Assembly (NCBI RefSeq): GCF_001399455.2
Contig: NZ_LLEI02000083.1
Coordinates: 1-64,000 of the forward strand
Origin: Vibrio bivalvicida
GTDB lineage: Bacteria; Pseudomonadota; Gammaproteobacteria; Enterobacterales; Vibrionaceae
Length of the DNA: 64,000 nucleotides
Direction: 5' to 3'
Shown here: positions 1-6,948 of the stretch, in pieces
How positions within the stretch are numbered: the stretch's first letter is position 1
Layout: each line of letters begins with the position of its first letter
Notes under the pieces: generated by a model
Told to the model about the DNA's origin: nothing
The model's input: the letters and a program-made list of their open reading frames with translations, nothing else
The model's database searches: none
Translations under genes and position numbers: made by a program

Positions 1-55
1 AAAGGCTTTACTGGAAAACTTACAAAACCGTGGCCAATTTTAGTTGACCACTACA
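1..55 (-). mobile_element. End of an insertion sequence (truncated by window edge)
   Basis: Read on the minus strand, the DNA from 55 downward begins TGTAGTGGTCAACTAAAATT and continues into an AT-rich tract. A similar motif, TGTAGTGGCCACACTAATTT, begins at 367 on the plus strand. The homology of the adjoining DUF1848 reading frame stops exactly at position 56, which is what an insertion boundary would look like. Family is not determined: an IS3-like element is possible, but no transposase is visible inside the window. Confidence 0.45.
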
Positions 56-336
56 GTATTGGGTAAGTGAGCCTCAAGGGCTTTGGGGTAACCTGTGATT
101 GTATATTGAAAGTAGTAATTAAACTCAGAGAGTTGCGGCAAGTATTTTATTAGCTTTTCAGCGTTTCTGGTCCAAAATACGATGGCCCCGACATCTTGTG
201 GTTCAAGCGAAACACGCCTGATCTGATTGGCGTTAAATGGGTTTCGAGTCAGTAGAAATCCTTCTCTAATTCGATTCATAAACCAGCGATGATAAAAAGC
301 TGGTATATCAGTCCTTCGACTTGCACTTATAATCAT
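40..336 (-). pseudogene. DUF1848 family protein, N-terminal fragment cut by an insertion
   Basis: The fragment begins MIISASRRTDIPAF, the characteristic start of DUF1848 proteins, which are usually about 270-320 residues. It continues through a recognisable FWTRN and FQYTITGYPKALE stretch. Homology ends after about 94 codons, where the insertion-sequence end supplies a few foreign codons (VVVN) and a stop. The start is placed at the ATG at 336; a GTG at 345 is an alternative. DUF1848 function is not established. The missing two thirds would lie beyond the insertion to the left of the window, so this copy is probably non-functional. Confidence 0.7.
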
Positions 337-345
337 CCTATTCAC

Positions 346-779
346 TGCCTAACGATAACGTCGACTTGTAGTGGCCACACTAATTTAAACTATAAGTGTT
401 TAGCAATGCATTTTCGTTAACAGGCCAATACTTTTCACATCTATAGAGTACGAAATTAGGATTAGTACTGAGGTACTGGACAGTCCCTTGTTAGAATTTA
501 GTATTGCCAGCCCAGACAGCGTGACAGTATCACTTATTTCTGTTAATAAGCGGCCACAAAACATAACGTTTTCCTATGCTTTTAAAGGGATTAAATAAGA
601 ACTTTAAATATCGGCCTATAAAAGCAGCTTAATAGTAAATTCATTTATATTAGATACTTAACGGACCTCTTATACAGTTTTCTCTAATATGAGACGCTTT
701 GAGTCTATTCTTAGTTTAACTTTTCACAATCATAATAAACACTGATAGAATCCCACCTTCATATTTGTAAAGGTGTATT
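346..779. other. 434-bp intergenic region with a second IS-like end
   Basis: No convincing gene. At 367 the plus strand carries TGTAGTGGCCACACTAATTT, resembling the insertion end at 55 but pointing the other way. At 521-533 is GTGACAGTATCAC, one base away from the MatP site consensus. The remainder is AT-rich and presumably holds the promoter of the lipoprotein gene at 780. Confidence 0.4.
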
Positions 780-1376
780 ATGAAAAAGTTTTTTATCGCT
801 CTGTTTGCCGTTCTAATTCTAGGTGGTTGTGCCACAAAAAAAGTGCCTGTAATGTCACAGGCTAAAAATGTCACTCCGATTTCCGAGTCGAGTGTTATAA
901 GTCAAAAGTGTGATTTTGTTGAAGTTTATACTCTGGCGGATTCTCACCCTAACAATGTAGTGCCAGTGTTAAAGAATGAAGCATACTTAGCTGGTGCCAA
1001 CCGTTACCTTATCAGCGAAGTTACGAAAACTCGTCGTAATCGCCCAAGCAGTGTTATTGCCGAGTTTTATCGCTGTAATCCACACCAGGCCAAGAAAAAG
1101 CTAACTATTGAGTCTCAGATAAAACTAATTCCAGGTGCTCAAAATGTCTCTCCAATTGCGTTTGCTGAAGTTGAGAATAACAGTTGTAAAATCTTAACAA
1201 CCCACGTATTCAAGGAAGTATCGTCTGAGGATCTAGAAGTAGAACTAGCTAACCAAACGTATATGCTGGGTGGAAACAGATTCCATATTACTAAGCTAAT
1301 CGACACTGAAGATGGTCAGGCTAAGTCTGTGGTAGCAGATATCTATCGCTGTAAACATAGAACCGTTAACTACTAA
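780..1376 (+). CDS. Outer-membrane-type lipoprotein with two internal repeats
   Basis: The product has a lipoprotein signal: a Lys-Lys start, a hydrophobic stretch and the lipobox LGGC with Cys17 as the lipidated residue. The mature part contains two tandem units of about 55 residues, roughly 44-98 and 135-193. Each begins with Cys, has a central (L/M)xGxNR(Y/F)xI motif and ends YRC, so each unit has a Cys pair that could form a disulphide. This suggests a duplicated small fold anchored in the envelope, somewhat like DUF4156 lipoproteins. Function is unknown. It appears monocistronic, with its own terminator after the stop. Confidence 0.75.
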   Translation: MKKFFIALFAVLILGGCATKKVPVMSQAKNVTPISESSVISQKCDFVEVYTLADSHPNNVVPVLKNEAYLAGANRYLISEVTKTRRNRPSSVIAEFYRCNPHQAKKKLTIESQIKLIPGAQNVSPIAFAEVENNSCKILTTHVFKEVSSEDLEVELANQTYMLGGNRFHITKLIDTEDGQAKSVVADIYRCKHRTVNY

Positions 1377-1400
1377 TAAGCATTACAGACCAAGATTTTA

Positions 1401-1438
1401 AAAGGCTTCAAACTATGGTGTTGAAGCCTTTTTTCTTT
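1401..1438 (+). terminator. Intrinsic terminator of the lipoprotein gene
   Basis: A 10-bp stem, AAGGCTTCAA with TTGAAGCCTT, encloses an 8-nt loop and is followed by a run of T. It sits 25 bases after the lipoprotein stop codon. Confidence 0.85.
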
Positions 1439-1678
1439 TCATTTATCAATACACTTGCCTGCCTATATCTACCACGAAACCTGACTCGTTCTGCGGGAAA
1501 CATAGCCACTTCTTTGTCGAACATTTTTCAACCTAAACTATCCTTGAATGCATTAACCTTACTCTAAATCACACAGTATTCGACACACTGTCACTTACCT
1601 AGAAGAAGTAACGCTGAGAATACCTAATCAGTGTATTCAATACGTTAATAACTTTGAAAATACAATTACCATCAATTG

Positions 1679-1694
1679 ATTTAGTTATAGTGCG
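1679..1694. repeat. Copy 1 of a 16-bp intergenic repeat
   Basis: ATTTAGTTATAGTGCG occurs here and again at 6492-6507. Both copies lie in convergent intergenic DNA just past a gene end, and both are followed by a short variable stretch and GGCG. Identity is unknown. Confidence 0.5.
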
Positions 1695-1709
1695 CTAATT
1701 AGGCGTTGT

Positions 1710-2936
1710 TTATTTTGATAGACCTACACGACCAGGATTGAGTTCTCGGATTACTTGCAACGCATCAGGAGGCATCTGAACGTTAGCAAACCAGAATGGT
1801 TTATGTTTCTCAATAAATGCATTGCTTCGATCTAGGGTGTCATACATTGCGTATGCTTGAGCCTGTGCCAATGCGGCCCCGGCATCACTTCGTTCCAAAA
1901 CCGGCACTCCATTAAGATCTTCTTCTAACGCATTCCTCATTGGGATGGTAAATGGGGTCCACTCTATAGCATCAACAACTTTGCGTGTAAGCTCGAGTTC
2001 TAGATTGTGAATGACATGGGGCAGAATACTTAGGTCCGGTGCTACTTCACCACACGCGTAATACTCTTCTCGCAAGTTGTTCTCTCGATACCACTGCAAT
2101 TTGGCAACTTGAGCATCTTCGAAAAGTAAGCTGAAGTGGTTGACGATGGCGAAACGACTGATTGTTCTCAATACACCTAATAGAATGCCTTGCTGGGGAA
2201 ACTTACTACCAGTCTGCTCTAGGCGAATTCGTGTAACATTTGCCGTTAGCACCATATGCTGCCACAGCTTAGGAGCAATACTTTTCGTTACGGGGTCGTG
2301 CCATTTGAGCAGTGGCTTAGCCATCAATATTGGCAGTAGTAAGCAGCAATTATCTATGCCGATTGTACCTATCGCTACCTTAGGGTCTTGAATACTACGA
2401 GGTGACTTACCAATTCTCTGACAAAATTTGGGATTGTTGACGAGCTCTAATATGTTCGACTTGAGCTGATTGTCGTTGGTTGTCAGAACGGATAGCCTGC
2501 TAAATGTTAACGACGGTGAATAAGCAATACTTGAGAAATAGGAGAAATCTGGAAAGCGCCCAAAAAGTTGAAGTACTGACATTTCTTCTAGCTTCTGACA
2601 CATATAACTTTGTGCATGTTCGGCAATATCGGACACAACCGACACTACGACTTTTTGCCTTTCTTCAACTGCCAGCCTGCGCTCCTCTACTCGCTCGCTT
2701 TCACATTTAAGTAGTATCCTTTGATTATCGGTAATTCGTTCCTCTTCTTTTTTAATTACACTGTCGCAAAACTCACTCTGTCGGCTTAACGCACTGTCGA
2801 CATCAGATTGATCAAGTATATACTTCAAGCTTACCAACCACTTAGCATGACGCTCCGTTGTCATACGTGTGATTTTCTGAGCTAGAGCATTAGCTTCTTC
2901 GTTATACTTTTTGTTTGTTGTTAGTAAACTCTGCAT
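1710..2936 (-). CDS. HDOD domain protein with N-terminal coiled coil
   Basis: The C-terminal two thirds (about residues 165-400) resembles HDOD proteins: IGTIGIDNCCLLLPILM, a helical APKLWQHM segment and a C-terminal HKPFWFANVQM stretch that I associate with Vibrio HDOD proteins. HDOD domains are HD-phosphohydrolase relatives lacking the catalytic metal ligands and usually act in signalling, for example controlling motility or biofilm. The N-terminal part (about 10-115) is rich in Glu, Arg and Lys with heptad-like spacing and looks like a coiled coil. The ATG at 2936 is preferred to a TTG two codons upstream. No partner gene is adjacent, so the pathway is unknown. Confidence 0.7.
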   Translation of the reverse strand: MQSLLTTNKKYNEEANALAQKITRMTTERHAKWLVSLKYILDQSDVDSALSRQSEFCDSVIKKEEERITDNQRILLKCESERVEERRLAVEERQKVVVSVVSDIAEHAQSYMCQKLEEMSVLQLFGRFPDFSYFSSIAYSPSLTFSRLSVLTTNDNQLKSNILELVNNPKFCQRIGKSPRSIQDPKVAIGTIGIDNCCLLLPILMAKPLLKWHDPVTKSIAPKLWQHMVLTANVTRIRLEQTGSKFPQQGILLGVLRTISRFAIVNHFSLLFEDAQVAKLQWYRENNLREEYYACGEVAPDLSILPHVIHNLELELTRKVVDAIEWTPFTIPMRNALEEDLNGVPVLERSDAGAALAQAQAYAMYDTLDRSNAFIEKHKPFWFANVQMPPDALQVIRELNPGRVGLSK

Positions 2937-3237
2937 ACTCAAATCGCTTTAAAGCCATCAATGGAGAACCACTCACTCTCAATGCGCTAGGCAGTTGACG
3001 AGGCTCTATTAACTATAGCCACTGAATCCTGATGGTTCATCTCGATAGTTCGATTACATCTGTCTTGAAAGATTTGTGTTTGATTCTTATCTTGATTATT
3101 GACACTGGTGGGTTGCAAGATAAGCAATTGAGAATTTAACGGGTTACCTCCAGCTTCAAGGTGTGGGATATACAGCCTTATTGAGTTTAGAGGTAACAAA
3201 ATTGAGGAAATTTACTTCGAAAGAAAAAGAATCGGCA
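2937..3237. other. Intergenic region, about 300 bp
   Basis: No supportable gene: the only sizeable frame needs a TTG start and lacks domain similarity. It presumably contains the HDOD promoter and the 3-prime end of the matP-DUF3634 transcript. Confidence 0.4.
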
Positions 3238-3549
3238 TCAACCTGCGTGCTTTTTGCCTTTGCTACGAAACCCTTGATGCGGAAAAACATTTCGTATGCG
3301 CTGCTGTACCTTTTTCGGTACTTGCTTCGACATGACTAGCTTAGTGCCTGTTCGTTGCTGATAAACCTTTAGCTCGCCGCTAAATGGAGTGCGCTCTGCA
3401 ATTTCAACCACATTGTGCTTAAAACTCGGAGGGAAATGCCCTTTTTCCTGCGTGATTTTACCGTCAGAAAACTTAACCTTTAAAATCGGTCGGTCTACAG
3501 CAACTAACCAAAAGATAACGATTGACGCAATTAGAATTACATAAAGCAT
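3238..3549 (-). CDS. DUF3634 family small membrane protein
   Basis: A 103-residue protein with one N-terminal transmembrane helix (about residues 3-20) followed by a basic soluble region. It matches the DUF3634 family found in Vibrio next to matP; function is not known. The ATG at 3549 has AAGGAG five bases upstream, favouring it over a GTG at 3555. Its start lies only 12 bases after the matP stop, so the two are probably co-transcribed. The basic C-terminus (RSKGKKHAG) would lie in the cytoplasm if the N-terminus is outside. Confidence 0.75.
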   Translation of the reverse strand: MLYVILIASIVIFWLVAVDRPILKVKFSDGKITQEKGHFPPSFKHNVVEIAERTPFSGELKVYQQRTGTKLVMSKQVPKKVQQRIRNVFPHQGFRSKGKKHAG

Positions 3550-3561
3550 AGGCACTCCTTG

Positions 3562-4008
3562 TTAATCGAGTAACTTGGTTAAATCTTCCTTTAAGCTACT
3601 TACCGCTTTACTCGCCTTTTCGCTACGAGAGGCTTCTGACAGTAAATATTCTATCGCATCAGACAAAGTACAACCTAACTCATTGGCTCTGTGTGACAGC
3701 TTTTCCCAAACGCGATAATCCAAATCGATAGATTTCTTCTTGGTATGGATTTGCTCTGCATTAAAATGGCGTTTACGCTTAGCACGAATGGCCTGCTTGA
3801 GTTTATTATCAAGTTCTGGTGACATATGCTGCTCAATCCACTCTAGAACTTTTGTTGGTTGGTGTTCTAGCTGACGAAGCTCATTGACCGCGGTGTCTGC
3901 CTCACTAGTATCGATATGACAAGTGATGGCTTCACCAGCCTTCCACTTGTTGATCAAATAATTCCACTTCCAACCACACTCTAAGTTTTCAAGCTGTTGA
4001 TATTTCAT
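3562..4008 (-). CDS. matP: Macrodomain Ter protein MatP
   Basis: The 148-residue product has the length of E. coli MatP (150) and its features: an N-terminal helical region starting MKYQQLENLE with a conserved CGWKWNYL segment, and a C-terminal ribbon-helix-helix region (about residues 88-125) with KKSIDLDYRVWEKLS. MatP binds matS sites and condenses the chromosome terminus, coordinating segregation with the divisome through ZapB. The divergent lonH-fabA-rmf neighbourhood is the same as in E. coli. Several perfect matS sites lie nearby, and a one-mismatch matS lies just upstream of its start, which could allow autoregulation (inference). Confidence 0.96.
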   Translation of the reverse strand: MKYQQLENLECGWKWNYLINKWKAGEAITCHIDTSEADTAVNELRQLEHQPTKVLEWIEQHMSPELDNKLKQAIRAKRKRHFNAEQIHTKKKSIDLDYRVWEKLSHRANELGCTLSDAIEYLLSEASRSEKASKAVSSLKEDLTKLLD

Positions 4009-4035
4009 TGCAAAGCCATTCCGTTAACGTCCTAG

Positions 4036-4048
4036 GTGACAGCGTAAC
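4036..4048. promoter_or_regulatory. Near-matS site upstream of matP
   Basis: GTGACAGCGTAAC differs from the matS consensus GTGACRNYGTCAC at one position (A for C in the right half). It lies 28 bp upstream of the matP start codon in the matP-lonH divergent region. Binding is inferred only. Confidence 0.4.
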
Positions 4049-4069
4049 CCTAAGTGATAAAAGTTACAA

Positions 4070-4138
4070 TCCCCATTGTAATCGAAAAGCGATCAAGATC
4101 ATCAGATAAAATTATCTATATCTCCTGATGGGGTTTTT
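4070..4138 (+). promoter_or_regulatory. Long inverted repeat with T-tract in the matP-lonH intergenic region
   Basis: CCCCAT near 4071 can pair with ATGGGG near 4128-4133, which is followed by TTTTT. The sequence between contains further small complementary stretches. It resembles a terminator or attenuator before lonH, but the loop is long. A TATAAT at 4142-4147 just downstream may instead be the lonH promoter. Confidence 0.3.
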
Positions 4139-4179
4139 CTATATAATTTTCATCCATTTTAAGTATACGAACTGATTTA

Positions 4180-5826
4180 ATGAACCAAGAAAGCTGGCAC
4201 GCTGTCACGCCACAATATTCGCAATATGACACCCAGATCCAACGATTCAATGAGCTAGAACAAGTCGACTTCTTCAATATTCAACCTCGACTTAAACAAT
4301 CATTGGAAACGTTAAGTGCCATTCAGGGCTTTAGCCGCTTACTTGTGATTAATTCTGCAGACAACGCGTTTTATCGTAACCTGATTAAAGATGGACTGAA
4401 AAAGTTCATTGGTCAAAAACCGGTATCAACGACAGAGTCTTTAAACATCGCGACACTACTGGGGTCATATACCTGTAGCGACTCAGGTGACATTGTCACT
4501 TCAAGCAAAGGCCTTATTGAACAAACTAACGGCGGTTATCTTGTAATCCCGGCCACTTTGTTGCTCGCTAACCCAGCAAGTTGGCAAACGCTTAAGTCCG
4601 TCTTATTAGGACAAGAAGTAAGCCCTATTAATGCCAATCCGCATAAAATCGCTACTAATCCACCAGCAAGCACATATGACATTAAAATCATTCTGGTTGG
4701 CGATCGCCACCAAATAGCTGACTTTGAGTATCTCGAACCAGAATTGTATACCGGTTTGGCAATGTTTACTGAAGTCGAAGATGAGTTCTCTTTAAGCACC
4801 AACACCATTGAGCAATATCTCGGTTTCCTATCTTGGATAGTCAATAAGTATAAACTGCCCACTCTTTCATTTGGTGCACTACATCGGTTGATGAATGCTG
4901 GAGCCCGTTACACTGAAGACCAGAATTACATGCCAATCGAAGTGCTTTGGTATCTTTCTTTGTTTCAGGAAGCATTACTGACATCAAATAACAAAGTACT
5001 TGACGAACAAGATCTTGAGCAGGCTTTAGAAGCCAAGTACCAACGCGAAGCTTACCTTCCAGAGCGAGCCCTTGCGGACATTACCGATGGTCAGGTGATC
5101 ATCGAAACTCAAGGTGAATGCATAGGCCAAGTGAACGGCCTGACAGTGATTGATGTACCTGGTCACCCTATGTCTTATGGGGAACCCGCACGTATCTCGT
5201 GTGTCATCCACTTTGGTGACGGAGATATCTCAGATGTAGAGCGTAAAGCTGAACTTGGCGGAAACCTCCATGCTAAAGGTATGATGATCATGCAAGCTTT
5301 CGTGAGTAGCGCCCTACAACTCGACGAGCCACTTCCTTACTCTGCTTCAGTAGTGTTTGAGCAGTCTTACAGCGAGGTTGATGGTGACAGTGCAACGTTA
5401 GCAGAGCTTTGCTCGTTCGTCTCGGCACTATCTGAGTACCCTATCAATCAACAAATTGCCGTGACTGGTGCCGTCGATCAATTTGGTCGTGTGCAAGCCG
5501 TTGGTGGCCTCAATGAAAAAATCGAAGGCTTTTATCACGTCTGTAACCACCAAGGTTTAACGGGAGATCAAGGTGTCATTCTTCCTAAATCAAACCTTAA
5601 ACACCTATCACTAAATAAAGACGTGGTCGACAGCATCAAAAAGAATGAATTTCATATCTGGTCTGTATCGACTGTGGACGAGGCAATTCCTCTTATTATG
5701 GGTAAGCCTTTCCGTGGTGAAGATGAAGAAAGCGTTATTAGTAAAATAGCGCAACGTATTGAAAACTTTGAAAGACACGAGCACCCGCAAGGAATTGTGG
5801 AGCGCATCAAAAACTGGTTCGTTTGA
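4180..5826 (+). CDS. lonH: Lon-like protease LonH (YcbZ type)
   Basis: A 548-residue homologue of E. coli YcbZ/LonH. The C-terminal domain is a Lon protease domain with catalytic Ser404 in GDSATLAE and Lys447 in GGLNEKIEGF, the Ser-Lys dyad. The N-terminal region is a degenerate AAA-like domain with no recognisable Walker A motif, as expected for this family, so ATP-dependence is doubtful. Its position between divergent matP and fabA is conserved in gamma-proteobacteria. Substrates are not known. A perfect matS site lies within the coding sequence at 4487-4499. Confidence 0.92.
   Translation: MNQESWHAVTPQYSQYDTQIQRFNELEQVDFFNIQPRLKQSLETLSAIQGFSRLLVINSADNAFYRNLIKDGLKKFIGQKPVSTTESLNIATLLGSYTCSDSGDIVTSSKGLIEQTNGGYLVIPATLLLANPASWQTLKSVLLGQEVSPINANPHKIATNPPASTYDIKIILVGDRHQIADFEYLEPELYTGLAMFTEVEDEFSLSTNTIEQYLGFLSWIVNKYKLPTLSFGALHRLMNAGARYTEDQNYMPIEVLWYLSLFQEALLTSNNKVLDEQDLEQALEAKYQREAYLPERALADITDGQVIIETQGECIGQVNGLTVIDVPGHPMSYGEPARISCVIHFGDGDISDVERKAELGGNLHAKGMMIMQAFVSSALQLDEPLPYSASVVFEQSYSEVDGDSATLAELCSFVSALSEYPINQQIAVTGAVDQFGRVQAVGGLNEKIEGFYHVCNHQGLTGDQGVILPKSNLKHLSLNKDVVDSIKKNEFHIWSVSTVDEAIPLIMGKPFRGEDEESVISKIAQRIENFERHEHPQGIVERIKNWFV
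4487..4499. promoter_or_regulatory. matS site (inside lonH)
   Basis: GTGACATTGTCAC matches the MatP binding consensus GTGACRNYGTCAC at every position. It is about 480 bp from the matP start. Confidence 0.8.
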
Positions 5827-5847
5827 ACAAAATTTCGCTCATAAATA

Positions 5848-5864
5848 TACTGATCGGAGTTGTT
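5848..5864. promoter_or_regulatory. FadR-like box upstream of fabA
   Basis: TACTGATCGGAGTTGTT agrees with the FadR consensus AACTGGTCNGACNTGTT at 12 of 15 specified positions. In E. coli FadR activates fabA from such a site just upstream of the promoter. It directly precedes a FabR-like palindrome, the same pairing as in E. coli. Confidence 0.55.
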
Positions 5865-5865
5865 T

Positions 5866-5883
5866 AGCGTACACGTGTTCACT
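5866..5883. promoter_or_regulatory. FabR-like operator of fabA
   Basis: AGCGTACACGTGTTCACT is nearly palindromic and closely resembles the FabR operators upstream of E. coli fabA and fabB. FabR represses unsaturated fatty acid synthesis in response to acyl-thioester composition. It lies 35 bp before the fabA start. Confidence 0.7.
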
Positions 5884-5917
5884 AACATGCTGCTATCAAA
5901 AATCGGAGTAATTGATA

Positions 5918-6436
5918 ATGCAAAACAAACGTGATTCTTATAACCGTGAAGATCTTCTAGCGTCTAGCCAAGGCGAACTATTTGGTCCTGGTTACCCTCA
6001 ACTACCTGCGCCAAATATGCTAATGATGGATCGCGTCACCAAGATGTCTGAGACTGAAGGTGATTACGGTAAGGGTCTGATTCTAGCTGAGCTAGATATT
6101 ACTCCAGATCTATGGTTTTTTGACTGCCACTTCCCTGGTGACCCAGTAATGCCTGGTTGTCTTGGCCTTGATGCTATGTGGCAGCTTGTTGGTTTCTTCC
6201 TTGGCTGGGTTGGCGGCAAAGGTAAAGGTCGTGCTCTTGGTGTTGGTGAAGTAAAATTCACCGGTCAGATCCTACCTACAGCTAAAAAAGTTACTTACGA
6301 GATCCACATGAAGCGCGTTGTAAACCGTAAACTTGTTATGGGTCTTGCTGATGGTCGCGTTCTGGTTGACGGAAAAGAGATTTACGTAGCAAAAGACCTT
6401 AAGGTTGGCTTGTTCCAAGACACTTCTGCTTTCTAA
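5918..6436 (+). CDS. fabA: 3-hydroxydecanoyl-ACP dehydratase/isomerase
   Basis: FabA introduces the cis double bond in type II fatty acid synthesis: it dehydrates 3-hydroxydecanoyl-ACP and isomerises trans-2- to cis-3-decenoyl-ACP. The 172-residue product equals the E. coli length. His71 in DCHFPGDPVMPG and Asp85 in CLGLDAMWQ are the catalytic pair of the hot-dog fold, and the C-terminus DLKVGLFQDTSAF is conserved. The ATG at 5918 has GGAG at 5905-5908; an upstream TTG at 5912 is not needed. FadR- and FabR-like boxes precede it, suggesting dual control by fatty acid status. Confidence 0.98.
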   Translation: MQNKRDSYNREDLLASSQGELFGPGYPQLPAPNMLMMDRVTKMSETEGDYGKGLILAELDITPDLWFFDCHFPGDPVMPGCLGLDAMWQLVGFFLGWVGGKGKGRALGVGEVKFTGQILPTAKKVTYEIHMKRVVNRKLVMGLADGRVLVDGKEIYVAKDLKVGLFQDTSAF

Positions 6437-6451
6437 GCATATTGATTTTTT

Positions 6452-6480
6452 AAAAAGCGACTCATTCGAGTCGCTTTTTT
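6452..6480 (+). terminator. fabA terminator
   Basis: A 12-bp stem (AAAAAGCGACTC with GAGTCGCTTTTT) around a 4-nt loop, followed by T residues, 16 bases after the fabA stop. The A-rich left arm could let it work in both directions. Confidence 0.9.
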
Positions 6481-6491
6481 ATACCCAACAT

Positions 6492-6507
6492 ATTTAGTTA
6501 TAGTGCG
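6492..6507. repeat. Copy 2 of a 16-bp intergenic repeat
   Basis: ATTTAGTTATAGTGCG is identical to the copy at 1679-1694. It sits between the convergent fabA and rmf terminators. Confidence 0.5.
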
Positions 6508-6520
6508 TTATATGGCGATT

Positions 6521-6540
6521 TAAAAGCCCCTTTCGGGGCT
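6521..6540 (-). terminator. rmf terminator
   Basis: AGCCCC at 6525-6530 pairs with GGGGCT at 6535-6540 around TTTC. On the minus strand the stem is followed by TTTTAAAT, 30 bases beyond the rmf stop codon. Confidence 0.75.
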
Positions 6541-6569
6541 AAATTCCTTTGTTGTATGTGGAATGAGTG

Positions 6570-6743
6570 TTATTTGTAGAGACCAGAGTGTTTATCTTCT
6601 CTGGCATCGCGCCAACCACCAAGCCAATAAGATCGAACATCCATCTGCTGGTATGGACATGCCTCCATAGAGCGGCCATTAAGGCCTGCTTTATACCCTT
6701 GAGATTGAGCTCGCTCTAAGCGGTCACGCTTTTGTCTCTTCAT
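6570..6743 (-). CDS. rmf: Ribosome modulation factor
   Basis: A 57-residue basic protein beginning MKRQKRDRLERAQSQGY, matching E. coli RMF (55 residues), with the conserved CPYQ and WLGGWR motifs. RMF binds 70S ribosomes in stationary phase and drives dimerisation into inactive 100S particles. The ATG at 6743 is chosen because GAGG lies eight bases upstream and homology begins there; an upstream in-frame ATG at 6761 would add six residues and overlap this ribosome binding site. Paired 11-bp direct repeats lie in its upstream region. Confidence 0.95.
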   Translation of the reverse strand: MKRQKRDRLERAQSQGYKAGLNGRSMEACPYQQMDVRSYWLGGWRDAREDKHSGLYK

Positions 6744-6788
6744 AGTGTCGTCCTCATACATAAAATGTTTCTTAACGTACTACTTTAT

Positions 6789-6834
6789 TAACCGATTAAA
6801 TGCTGATCTTTGTCAGATCCGGATAACCGATTAA
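6789..6834. promoter_or_regulatory. Paired 11-bp direct repeats upstream of rmf
   Basis: TAACCGATTAA occurs at 6789-6799 and again at 6824-6834, 35 bp apart, in the stretch that must hold the rmf promoter. The spacing is about three helical turns and an activator or repressor pair is possible. No known regulator is assigned. Confidence 0.4.
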
Positions 6835-6894
6835 TATGAAGCTTTTGTGGCTTCACCATTAAGATTCGATCAAAAGAACGTCAAATTCAAGATA

Positions 6895-6930
6895 TAAAAA
6901 AAGCACAGATCCAAAACTGTGAACCTGTGC
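6895..6930 (-). terminator. Terminator of the rlmL-uup-DUF3466 operon
   Basis: On the minus strand GCACAG pairs with CTGTGC around a 16-nt loop, followed by a run of seven T. It lies 18 bases after the DUF3466 stop codon. Confidence 0.75.
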
Positions 6931-6948
6931 CCTTGTTTACAATTTGAC

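Larger units (their letters stand above)
1377..1709. other. Convergent intergenic region (333 bp)
   Basis: Apart from the terminator at 1401-1438 and one copy of a 16-bp repeat at 1679-1694, nothing gene-like is visible. No terminator was recognised for the minus-strand HDOD gene. Confidence 0.5.

Noticed and set aside
2140..2391. Plus-strand frame inside the HDOD gene
   Set aside because: Antisense shadow with no start signal or family; the minus-strand HDOD protein explains the DNA.
2987..3199. Possible 70-residue minus-strand gene between the HDOD and DUF3634 genes
   Set aside because: It needs a TTG start without a ribosome site, has no domain similarity and a low-complexity composition.
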